DNA of 64,000 nt, from positions 558,001 through 622,000 of the forward strand of contig NZ_JACJRQ010000001.1 of assembly GCF_014697355.1 (NCBI RefSeq), read 5' to 3'. Made by a program: the position numbers and the translations under genes. The stretch is from Nostoc calcicola FACHB-3891. GTDB lineage: Bacteria; Cyanobacteriota; Cyanobacteriia; Cyanobacteriales; Nostocaceae. The notes beneath the pieces are model-generated. The model was not told the DNA's origin. It searched no databases and saw nothing but the letters and a program-made list of their open reading frames with translations. The first letter of the stretch is position 1. Each line of letters starts with the position of its first letter. Of the stretch, positions 1-8,500 are shown one piece after another.

Positions 1-432
1 GGTTTAGATGCTGGTGCAGACGATTATTTGGTAAAACCTTTTGAACTGCGGGAACTACTAGCCAGAGTCAGGGCTTTGTTGCGTCGTTCCGGTTCCCAAA
101 CTTATGAAACCACCACCGGACGCTTGACTGTGGCTGATTTAGAACTTGATTGTGAAAATCAAGTAGCTTATCGCCAAGGAAGAATTATTGAACTTTCGCA
201 AAAAGAAAGTCAGTTATTGCAATATTTTATGGAACATACTGGACAACTGCTGACTCATGCCCAGATTATGCAAACTTTGTGGACAGAAGAAGAACAACCA
301 AGCAGCAACGTTATAGCGGCATTAATTCGCCTGCTGCGCCGTAAGATTGAAGTCGGGAAAGAAACTACGCTGATTCACACAGTTTATGGCAAAGGCTATC
401 GTTTTGGTGCTTCTGTTGTAGAGTCTGTTTAG
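1..432 (+). CDS. OmpR/PhoB-family response regulator (3' part only)
   Basis: The gene enters from the left edge in frame 1, so its start and phospho-acceptor Asp lie outside the window. The first residues, GADDYLVKPFELRELLAR, are the end of a receiver domain, with the conserved Lys-Pro of the beta5/alpha5 region. A linker and a winged-helix DNA-binding domain follow (from about ELDCENQVAYRQG to the C-terminal VYGKGYRFG, the typical OmpR wing ending). It therefore encodes a two-component transcription factor. No partner kinase is visible to the right. About 120 bp of non-coding DNA follow the stop. The family call is sure; the regulon is not known. Confidence 0.93.
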   Translation, partial: GLDAGADDYLVKPFELRELLARVRALLRRSGSQTYETTTGRLTVADLELDCENQVAYRQGRIIELSQKESQLLQYFMEHTGQLLTHAQIMQTLWTEEEQPSSNVIAALIRLLRRKIEVGKETTLIHTVYGKGYRFGASVVESV

Positions 433-549
433 CGAAGAAATTAATCAACTTTTGCTTTGTTGTACTAGGAGAGAGAAAACACAAAAAAATCCCCACACTT
501 AAGGCAGGGACTACAGGCTGACTCTAAGCAGCTATTAATACAAGTTCAT

Positions 550-822
550 CTAAGATACTTTCGGTTGCTGCCATAGAATGAGTTTCAATTCAGAACAATA
601 GCAAGTCTCATCAGTGATTTGGTCTTCATGGTCAGCTAGCCAATCATAAATTTGTGCAGCTTTTGCTAATGCCACTTTTTCTGAACGATAAAGTCTAGGA
701 GTAGGGCAGTAGGCTTGGCCATTAATGTGTATGGCTGCAATCTGATAATAGTCGCTGTATTCACCTTCTGGTATAACTTCTAAAAACCCGTGACTGTAAG
801 GCTCGATTATTCCTATGTTCAT
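550..822 (-). CDS. small hypothetical protein, 90 aa
   Basis: The open frame starts at ATG 822 (a TTG two codons upstream is also possible) and gives a soluble, acidic protein beginning MNIGIIEPYSHGFLEVIPEG. It has no signal peptide or membrane segment. A short Cys pair (TCYCSE) lies near the C-terminus and Tyr/Trp residues are common. I do not recognise the family; it looks like a lineage-specific cyanobacterial protein. The coding character is plausible (no low complexity, no repeat overlap), but the ribosome-binding site is weak. It stands alone between a response regulator on the other strand and repeat-rich DNA. Confidence 0.55.
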   Translation of the reverse strand: MNIGIIEPYSHGFLEVIPEGEYSDYYQIAAIHINGQAYCPTPRLYRSEKVALAKAAQIYDWLADHEDQITDETCYCSELKLILWQQPKVS

Positions 823-828
823 CTGCAA

Positions 829-1342
829 CCATCACATTTGAAATTCAGACCACAACAAAGCTGATGCCAGCCAATTCTTGCAAGGATAAGCTGGAATCAG
901 TAAGGAATGCAGTAGCAACCCCTGTTAATGATTTTGTGTTCCTGACCAATGAAAGTCTGAATTATTAGTCACCGAATTTTAGATTTTAGATTTTGGATTT
1001 TAGATTGTTCGTTGAAAACTTAAAAATGCCTACGGCGGGAAACTACGCATTTTTTGAGAGCGTGTTTATTAGACCTCTTCCAAAAGTCCTTCTTTGCGTT
1101 CTCTTCTGGAGCGCGGCAGTCGCTCATGGGGGAAACCCCCATCGCCCTTGGCGTCTCCCCTTGGGAGAAGACCGCGCTGCCTTGCCTCTGCGCCTCTGCG
1201 TGATACAAATTCATATTTATGCAAGAGGTCTATTCAATAGGACTTGGATAAATACCGTATCGTATAAGTTATTAGACATTCTTCAGATTCACTCCGGTTT
1301 GTTTCAATAATGTTTCTACATCATTAGGAGCTGCAAAGGCAC
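829..1342. other. intergenic, repeat-bearing, no gene
   Basis: I see no credible gene here. The forward frame across 993-1310 is built from a Nostoc-type interspersed repeat (see 1070-1232) preceded by TTTTAGATTTT heptamer-like runs near 978-1010. The rest is AT-rich filler. Confidence 0.6.
1070..1232. repeat. MITE-like element with TAGACCTCTT termini
   Basis: Imperfect terminal inverted repeats (TAGACCTCTTCCAAAAG on the left, TTATGCAAGAGGTCTA on the right) bound about 163 bp. The inside holds a GGGGGAAACCCCC palindrome and CCTCTGCGCCTCTGCG runs. The same terminal sequence bounds another insert at 31934-32060, so this is a family rather than a chance palindrome. The CGCCTCTGCGTG interior is also seen near 61230. 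Confidence 0.65.
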
Positions 1343-1657
1343 TTAAATTATTCTTGTGAAGAGGATGTTCTTTAGGCTTCGCATCGCACGAGTAGCAACA
1401 TTATGCTGATGCCAAGCTTGATAGAAATCGGGGTAAGGCATATTCTGGGCGCATTTCCAGACTAAATTGTAGCACTCATCATTCAATTGCCAATTACCAC
1501 TTAAAGCTTTGATTAACTCAAAGCGATGCTGATTATTTTGTAGAATTTCCTCTAAGCTTTTTGCTACCTTTCTACGAGTTTTTTCATCGAGATGATTTGA
1601 TTGCAGCAGTTGCACTAAAGCTGCGATGAGCTTGTTGAGATTAAGATAAGCTGAAGT
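1343..1657 (-). pseudogene. C-terminal remnant of a NACHT/STAND-type protein
   Basis: The reverse frame reads through about 105 codons after an in-frame TAG (1658-1660). It includes LNKLIAALVQLL, DEKTRRKVAKSLEEIL and a tail WKCAQNMPYPDFYQAWH. This pattern (helical solenoid repeat, then a CAQNxxYPxFYQAWH tail) is what I know from the C-terminus of cyanobacterial NACHT-domain STAND proteins. The NTPase, effector and most of the sensor are missing, and a GTG at 1615 is the only start-like codon. It is best read as a decayed fragment. Family assignment comes from memory of the motif, not a search. Confidence 0.6.
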
Positions 1658-2030
1658 CTAGCGATCGCTGTCCGAGTAGTAATATTGAAACCATAAAGCC
1701 TTTCTGCAAGGAAATTGATTTATCCAGGGTGGTTGTCATAGCCGTACAAATGCCATATTTAGGTAAAAGATACTAGGGACTGGGTAAAAGCAAAAATTGC
1801 TTTCATTGTCGTCAATATGAGTTTTGCCTTCACGAAATTAGTATGACGGACATCATTTATAAGTTTTACCTCAGCATTTGTTACGGGTCGTGATGCGTAA
1901 AGCCCCCGTCATTCATGCGGGGGATATAAGCGAATGGTTGAATTTATTCAACCGCCAAGATTGTATAAAGTTTTTCAACTCCTCTGATATTTTATACCAA
2001 CAATGATAGTATAAGACGGGAGGTAAAACG

Positions 2031-3221
2031 ATGCTTGTATTTGAGTTCAAAGCTTATGGGAAGTCAGCACAAATAGTCGCAATAAATGATGCAATTCGTA
2101 CTGCCAAGTTCATTCGTAATAGCTGTATACGTAGGTGGATGGACGTTAAAGGTACAGGTAAAAATGATTTGCAGAAATACTGTGCTGTACTTGCAGCTAA
2201 CTTTCCCTTTGCTAATGAACTAAATTCAATGGCTAGGCAAGCCGCAGCCGAACGAGCATGGTCTTCTATCTCTCGCTTTTATGACAATTGTAAGAAAAAA
2301 ATATCGGGCAAAAAAGGATTCCCACAATTCCAAAAAGATTGTCGCTCTGTTGAGTATAAGTCGTCAGGATGGAAGCTTGCAGATAATCGTAAATCCATAA
2401 TCTTCACCGACAAAAAGGGGATTGGACGATTAAAGCTCAAAGGGACTCGTGATTTGCACTTTTATCAAATCAACCAAATAAAACGGGTGAGATTGGTAAA
2501 ACGCGCTATGGGCGTGTATGTTCAATTTTGCATTGATGTAAACCGTTCTGAAAATATAGAACCAACTGGTAATACAGTTGGTCTAGATGTCGGTTTAAAA
2601 GAATACTACACCGACTCTGATGGTGTAATGATTGAGAACCCTAAGTTTCTTCTAAGGAGTGAAAAAGTTCTCAAGCGTCTTGGGCGTCGAGTTTCAAGAA
2701 GGCTGAAAGGTTCAAAAAATAGAGACAAAGCTAAGACTTTTTTAGGAAAGCGCCACCTCAGAATAAGTAGGCAACGTAAAGACCATGCTGTGAAATTAGC
2801 ACGGTGCGTAGTTCAGTCTAACGACTTGATAGCCTACGAAGATTTGAGGATTAAAAATATGGTGAAAAATCACTGCCTAGCTAAGTCTATCAATGATGCA
2901 TCTTGGTATCAATTCCGTATTTGGGTTGAATACTTTGGAAGAGTATTTAAACGAGTCACGGTTGCGGTTAACCCGCAATATAGTAGTCAAGAATGCTCTA
3001 GCTGTGGTGAAATTGTTAAGAAAACCCTATCAACAAGAACACACGTTTGTAGTTGTGGATGTGTCATGGATAGGGATGAAAACGCAGCTAGAAATATCCT
3101 TAGTCGAGGATTGGGTACGGTAGGGCATACCGGAACCTTTGCACTTGATGCAAGCAACGCTTGGGGAGACGAGTCCTCTACTCTTGTTGGAGTAATCCTG
3201 CATGAGCAAGTCATGTCTTAG
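2031..3221 (+). CDS. tnpB: RNA-guided endonuclease TnpB (IS605 OrfB family)
   Basis: This 396-residue protein has all the hallmarks of an active TnpB. RuvC-like acidic residues are D186 (VGLDVGLKEYY), E270 (LIAYEDL) and D349 (MDRDENAARNIL), and a zinc ribbon uses C322/C325 and C340/C342. The start ATG has a strong GGGAGGT Shine-Dalgarno 7 nt upstream. Family members cut DNA guided by an RNA from the transposon right end, promoting element retention, with a target-adjacent motif resembling the left-flank tetranucleotide. Here it is the only gene of the element. No frameshift or missing catalytic residue is seen. Either a retained homing nuclease or a domesticated protein is possible. Confidence 0.93.
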   Translation: MLVFEFKAYGKSAQIVAINDAIRTAKFIRNSCIRRWMDVKGTGKNDLQKYCAVLAANFPFANELNSMARQAAAERAWSSISRFYDNCKKKISGKKGFPQFQKDCRSVEYKSSGWKLADNRKSIIFTDKKGIGRLKLKGTRDLHFYQINQIKRVRLVKRAMGVYVQFCIDVNRSENIEPTGNTVGLDVGLKEYYTDSDGVMIENPKFLLRSEKVLKRLGRRVSRRLKGSKNRDKAKTFLGKRHLRISRQRKDHAVKLARCVVQSNDLIAYEDLRIKNMVKNHCLAKSINDASWYQFRIWVEYFGRVFKRVTVAVNPQYSSQECSSCGEIVKKTLSTRTHVCSCGCVMDRDENAARNILSRGLGTVGHTGTFALDASNAWGDESSTLVGVILHEQVMS

Positions 3222-3260
3222 ATTCAAGAATCCCCGTCTCTTTAGAGCGGGGAGTGTCAA
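3150..3260 (+). ncRNA. putative omega-RNA region at TnpB right end
   Basis: In IS605-type elements the guide RNA scaffold overlaps the 3' end of tnpB and the right-end hairpin, and the guide is the flanking DNA just past TCAA. The strong hairpin at 3232-3252 and the TCAA end fit. The guide would be the roughly 16-20 nt after 3260. The 5' limit is not visible from sequence, so the start given is arbitrary. Confidence 0.45.
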
Positions 3261-3310
3261 TAATGCTTCTATATTGACAAGCTATGCGTCAGCCGTTGTT
3301 ACAAATCCAT

Positions 3311-3430
3311 AAGCATTTACTACCAATGAGCAAGCTGTTATTACTAAAGCTCAAGCATTTGTAGCAAATGCTTATCCATTTGCTACAAAGGCTCATCCAT
3401 TTGTTACAAATGAATACTCATTTATAATAA
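3311..3430 (+). repeat. degenerate 21-bp tandem repeat
   Basis: About five units of period 21 are built on the palindrome CATTTGTTACAAATG plus a six-base spacer such as CTCATC. Unit cores include ATTTGTAGCAAATG, ATTTGCTACAAAGG, ATTTGTTACAAATG and ATTTATAATAAATG. In one frame the units read as heptapeptides of the type AHPFVTN, ending in TAA at about 3438, but there is no start codon and an in-frame stop precedes them. Confidence 0.7.
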
Positions 3431-3596
3431 ATGCTTAAGTTTTTTCCTAAAAATTTAAGCAATCATTATAAATGAGACAGCCGTTGTTACAAATGAGTAG
3501 CCATTTATAATAAATGCTTAAGTTTTTTCTTGAAAATTTAAGCAATCATTATGAATGAGACAGCCGTTGTTACAAATGAGTAGCCATTTATAATAA
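3431..3596 (+). repeat. 83-bp tandem duplication
   Basis: Two nearly identical 83-bp units start at 3431 and 3514 (ATGCTTAAGTTTTTTC...), and a third partial unit starts at 3597 (ATGCTCAAG). Each contains an inverted repeat GCTTAA.../...TTTAAGC and one copy of the CATTTGTTACAAATG-like core seen in the block to the left. No gene is present. Confidence 0.8.
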
Positions 3597-3674
3597 ATGC
3601 TCAAGCTGTTGTTACTAACGGACAAACATTTGTAATTTCCGCGTCTGTCTTCGTAACGAATGGGCATGGGCAAG

Positions 3675-4706
3675 CTAAGATTTACCTAAAAACTGATTAA
3701 TTTGAAGTTGTAGTTTTTCTCGTAATTGTTGCGCTTGGCGATAAGCTGCTGTACGTCCTTTGTTTGAGTTGTTGTCCAATCCTGCTGTTTCTAAAGGCGC
3801 AATAAAATAACGCAGACGAGTTTTCATTGCCCAAATTCCCATTGAGGGAAACAGAAGTAAGGCAAACATCAAAGGCGAGATAGGCAAGAATGGTAATTTG
3901 ACTAGTCGTTGCAATTTGGTCAAATTCACAGTCCAAGGATGGAGAAATTCACTACCGATGCAAACTACTGGGACAATGGGAATATGATAGCGATCGCTCA
4001 GTTGCACAAAGCTGACATCAAACTTTTGTAGTTGATAGCGTTTTCTCCAACCTTTAGCAGGGCCGCGTATGCCTTCAGGTGCATATAAGAGAATTTTACC
4101 TTGGGCAATGGCAGCCTCAAAATCATTTAATTCTGCTCGCACGCCACCTAAAACCTGTGACCATTTAGGTGGTAACCACCAAATCATCCAAGGATGCTCA
4201 AATAATGCTGGACTTGCTACGGGTTGCACTTTCCATCCTTTGACTTCACTTAATAAATAGCCTAAGGTCAAAAAGTCCCAAGGAAAACACATTCCTGCAT
4301 GATTCATGGCCACAATTAATGAACCTGTTGGCGGCAAGTTTTCGATGTGTTGTAATTCTCCCCGAAAATAATATTTGACGATGGGGGCGAGAACTTCTTG
4401 GCGAAAAGCTTGTTGATAATTGGGATCGAATTCACCAACTTCTTGACGTGGTGAACGACAACCCAAACGCAACCACCGACTCAACATTGCTAGATAAAAT
4501 CCACCAGGAATTAAAAATAATCCATATTCTAGCCAATTCCAGCCATCTGGATCTTGATGATAGTGTTGCCAATGGCGGTTGAATAATATCAGCCAGCCTG
4601 GGGGATACCAAAGACAAAACCAATCAAACCAGCTAAATCTATAGCCTTGGGCTGGTGCTTTTTCCAGTTGAGTGTTGAGAAGATTTTCTGAGTGTTGATT
4701 AATCAA
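3675..4706 (-). CDS. PlsC-like lysophospholipid/glycerol acyltransferase family protein
   Basis: The acyltransferase block runs from about residue 120. It shows the NHxxxxxxxD-like motif (VAMNHAGMCFPWDFLT, where Asp follows the His by seven positions instead of the usual four), LLYAPEGIRG in the position of the EGTR block, and IPIVPVVCIGSEF as the proline-rich last block. The N-terminus has hydrophobic/aromatic stretches (WFCLWYPPGWLILF and YGLFLIPGGFYLAML) consistent with membrane attachment. The product would acylate a glycerol-lipid or related acceptor. No ATG exists near the N-terminus, so TTG at 4706 is used; the start is uncertain. It is a single gene facing the tnpB element. Confidence 0.8.
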   Translation of the reverse strand: MINQHSENLLNTQLEKAPAQGYRFSWFDWFCLWYPPGWLILFNRHWQHYHQDPDGWNWLEYGLFLIPGGFYLAMLSRWLRLGCRSPRQEVGEFDPNYQQAFRQEVLAPIVKYYFRGELQHIENLPPTGSLIVAMNHAGMCFPWDFLTLGYLLSEVKGWKVQPVASPALFEHPWMIWWLPPKWSQVLGGVRAELNDFEAAIAQGKILLYAPEGIRGPAKGWRKRYQLQKFDVSFVQLSDRYHIPIVPVVCIGSEFLHPWTVNLTKLQRLVKLPFLPISPLMFALLLFPSMGIWAMKTRLRYFIAPLETAGLDNNSNKGRTAAYRQAQQLREKLQLQINQFLGKS

Positions 4707-5193
4707 AATAGTGGTACGCAGTAGGCAACAATTGACTCAGCTACATATTTTAGCTTTACAGATTTGCCATTGACATCTTACTGTAGAAGTAAAATTAACT
4801 ACGCTTTTTCAGTATACAAGAACGCTGACTCTTTAAGAAGTCGGGATCTGAGCCTTGGGATTTGATTTATAAATAAAATATTAAATATGAGATCGAATTA
4901 CGATGTTTTCAAATGTCACACGCTGTTTTTTAGCGCTGCATAATATTTAAAAAAATTATGCGACCGATAATAATACTATTGGAAATTCCCGACCTGATAA
5001 AATTTTATTTTTATTTTATAAATACATTTCAAATCTGTTTCATCTCAAGAAGTTTTTAGTTGGGTGAATTACAGCAGATATTAGGGTCAGAGCATTGCTG
5101 TGCCAATACCTTGTACAGTCAACCGCAAACACCGATCGCTGATATTCTGGATTGACCAAAAGATGCAATCTATCTGGGGATGCATGATATCTA
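4707..5193. other. intergenic region upstream of the XRE-kinase operon
   Basis: This 487-bp AT-rich gap lies between divergently oriented genes. It contains an inverted repeat GCATAAT/ATTATGC (4938-4961) and long A/T tracts, suitable for promoters in both directions. I see no ORF or RNA gene. Confidence 0.5.
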
Positions 5194-5514
5194 ATGATTA
5201 TTGAAATTCATCCTCAAGCTGGAGACAAATGGCGCGACACCCGTCTTATTCTGCTGATTATGGAAATAGGTAAGTCGCTAAAAATTGCAGATTTAATCCG
5301 CGAACTTCGGCAGCAACTCGATCTGTCTCAGGAAAAGTTTGCAGCCAAGTTGGGAGTTTCCCTGCGAACAGTCAATCGCTGGGAAAACGAATCTGCGGTG
5401 CCTTCACGGATGGCACTAAAGCTAATTGAAGAAATGTTACAGAAGATGGGCGAACCAGGCAAAACACTACTAAGCGAGTATCTCTCAAAAGCACGGCAAG
5501 GGGAGGACTCTTGA
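5194..5514 (+). CDS. XRE-type helix-turn-helix regulator
   Basis: This 106-residue protein has one HTH domain: LIRELRQQLDLSQEKFAAKL, then GVSLRTVNRWENESAVPSR (recognition helix) and a helical tail. It would be a small DNA-binding repressor or activator. The first ATG is at 5194, but ATG 5260 (MEIGKSLKIADLIREL) would also give a complete domain. The stop at 5512-5514 is one base from the ATG of the hybrid histidine kinase, so the two are almost certainly co-transcribed. The pairing suggests the XRE protein either autoregulates or acts with the kinase; its target is unknown. Confidence 0.85.
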   Translation: MIIEIHPQAGDKWRDTRLILLIMEIGKSLKIADLIRELRQQLDLSQEKFAAKLGVSLRTVNRWENESAVPSRMALKLIEEMLQKMGEPGKTLLSEYLSKARQGEDS

Positions 5515-5515
5515 G

Positions 5516-8500
5516 ATGAGGGTGAAATTACTGGAAAAATTCTTGATGATGCGCTCTCGCTTACTAGCTTATGGCGTGATGGTTTTGGTAGTGGTGGCGG
5601 CCTCACTAATGGCGCGACTGCTATTGCCAATATTCGATCCGAGCGTATTTACCTTTTTTTATGCTGCCGTGGCGGTTAGCGCGTGGTATGGTGGCATGGA
5701 AGTAGGAATGCTGGCGATCGCTTTATCTGCCATATTTGCCTTCTACTTTCTCATTGAGCCAGTCTACTCCTTCGAGATCGTTAGCCTGAGCGTCTTGGTA
5801 CGATTAACCACCTTCTCACTAGTCTCTTTATTAATTACTGCACTTTTCTCCGAGTTGCAAACTGCCAAACGCAAAGCAGAGTCAAGCTTGAAATTGTTGC
5901 AAAATAGCGAAGTGCGGTTTAGCCGACTCGCAGAATCTAACATCATCGGAGTCATCGTCAGCAATCTCAACGGCTCTATCATGGAAGCCAATGATGCCTT
6001 TCTGAAGATGGTGGGCTACACACGAGAAGATTTGTCCGCCAAGGAAATGGACTGGCGCAAAATCACCGCACCTGAGTATCTGAATTTAAGTGAGCGTTTT
6101 GTAGAGGAACTGAGAACTACCGGAGTTTGTAAACCTTTTGAGAAAGAATACATCTGTAAAGACGGTTCGCGCGTTCCTGTTCTGCTTGGTTCTGTCCTCG
6201 TAGAAGATGCCCAAGATACAGTTATTGGTTTTGTTGTTGATTTGAGCGAACGCAAACAAGCACAAGCAGCATTACAGCAAGCCAATGAACGGGTGACGCG
6301 TACCCTAGAAAGCATGAGTGATGCATTTGTAAGTATAGACCGAGACTGGCGGATCATCTACCAAAATGTCGAAGCAGAGCGAATTAACGGCAAATCCCGC
6401 ACAGAAGTCATTGGTAAGTCGCACTGGGAAGAGTGGCCGGCATCAGTAGGCACAAATCTAGAGTTACAATATCGACAAGCGATCGCAGAACAAACTCCCG
6501 TCCACTTCGAGCATCATTATTACTTGCCATCGGAATATGACCTGTGGATGGAAATTCACGCCTACCCTTGTGAAAATGGTCTTGATATTTTCTTTCGTGA
6601 CATCAGCCAGCGCAAACAAGTAGAACAAACCCTGCGCGAGAAGGAGGAACGCCTGAGATTAGCCAACGAGCGTTTCGAGTTAGCCGCCGCTGCTGTCAAT
6701 TGTCTGATATATGACTGGGATATACAACAGGATACTGTTGACATCACTGAAGGATTAACCCGAATTTTAGGCTATTCCCTCGAAACTGCTCAAACAACTG
6801 GTAATTGGTGGCGTCAGCTTGTCCATCCAGAGGATTTGGAACGCGTAGAGGACGACGCGGGGGTTGCCTGGGGAAATGGCGATGGCGGGCGACGCCTACG
6901 CTATACTGCTGAATATCGCATTCGCAATCAGCAAAATCAGTACGTCCATGTGTTAGACCAAGGAATCGTCGTTAAGCGGGATGCTGATGGAAAACCGTTG
7001 CGTGTAGTTGGCAGCATTACAGATATCAGCGAACGTAAGTTGATAGAAGAAGCGCTGCAAGAACAGGAGAGAAAATACCGCTATATTTTTGAAGCCGCAG
7101 GGGTGTCAATTTTTGAAGAAGATTTTTCCCTTGTTAAAGCAGCTCTTGATGATTTAAAAGCCCAAGGGATTGAGGATTTTCGCACCTTTTTTGCCGAACA
7201 CCCTGAGTTTATTCAACAGGCGGTTGACATGGTGAGAATTGTCAACGTGAATAACGCAGCTGTGCGAACGTTTGGCGCTGAAAATAAAAATCAGCTCCTG
7301 GTTTCACTTCGGCAAATATTTGTAACGGAAACTTTAGAGGTATTTGTTGAAGAACTCCTGGCAATTAGTGATGGGAAAACTTACTTGGAATCAGAAACAA
7401 TTCTCCAAACTCTCCAGGGAGAACGCCTGAACATTTTGTTTACAATTACTTTCCCACCAGCAAATGCTAAATTTGACAGCGTATTGGTGAGCATCATGAA
7501 TATCACCGCCCGCAAACAGGCGGAAGCCGCAGTTCAAGCTAGTGAGGAGCGGTTGAGGAGTTTTGTAGAAGCAAATGTAGTTGGTATTGTGTTTGGTGAT
7601 GTGGAAGGTAACATCAGCGAAGCCAATGGCGAGTTTCTGCGAATTGTCGGCTATAAGCAAGAGGATCTGCAAACAGGAAAACTAAGTTGGACAGATATCA
7701 CACCACCAGAGTATGTTTATTTAGATGAACTGGCGATCGCTGAGGCTAAGTCTAAAGGAGCCTGTACTCCTTATGAAAAGGAATATATTCGCAAAGATGA
7801 TTCTCGTGTACCAGTTGTAATTGGCTACTCCCTATTAGGAGAATCTCGACACAAATCAGTGGCATTTATTCTTGATATTAGCGAACAGCAAGCTGCGCTG
7901 CGCGAACGCCAGCAAATAGAACAAGCCCTGCACCAGAGTGAAGAACGCTTCCAGGCTTTTATGGACAACAGTCCGGCGGCAGCATGGATTACAGATGTAA
8001 ACGGGCGTGTACTTTACCTCAGCCCAACTTATCTTGGCATATTCGATTTAGCAACCAACAACCCCATCGGCAAAAATATCTTCGAGCTATACCCGGCTGA
8101 AATTGCTCAGCCCTTGCTCGATAACATTAAAATGGTGGCAAATACAAATCAGGTGGTGGAAGCCATTGAATCTGCTCCACGCAGAGATGGCACCCTTGGC
8201 GAATTTTTGGCATACAGCTTTCCCATTGCAGATACATCTGGACAACGCTTGGTAGGAGGAGTTGCAGTTGACATTACCGAACGCGAACGCGCCTTGCGGG
8301 AACGTCAGCAAGCCGAAAAAGCTTTGCAAGAACGCAGTGAACGACTAAAGTTGCTTTCTGAAACAGCCAGCGATTTGCTCTCAACCGAACGCCCCTTGGA
8401 TTTGATGAACACCTTGTTCAGTAAACTCTCGGCACAGATGGATTTGGATTTTTACTTCCAATATCTCATTGAGACACACGAAAGTAAACAGAAACTTCGC

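Larger units (their letters stand above)
1885..3260 (+). mobile_element. IS605/IS1341-type element, tnpB only
   Basis: The left end follows a TTAC tetranucleotide (1881-1884), the target used by IS608-like elements. It carries a hairpin with arms CCCCCG (1903-1908) and CGGGGG (1918-1923). The right end has a hairpin with arms CCCCG(T)CTCT and AGAGCGGGG (3232-3252) and ends in TCAA (3257-3260). Only tnpB lies between; there is no tnpA, so mobility would need a transposase in trans. Both ends closely match those of the element at 41957-43849. The boundaries are inferred from these end signals. Confidence 0.8.

Noticed and set aside
993..1310. 105-codon forward ORF
   Set aside because: Composed of MITE and heptamer repeat DNA; no domain, no ribosome-binding site.
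2893..3260. Overlapping ORFs inside and after tnpB
   Set aside because: Shadows of the tnpB frame and right-end hairpin.
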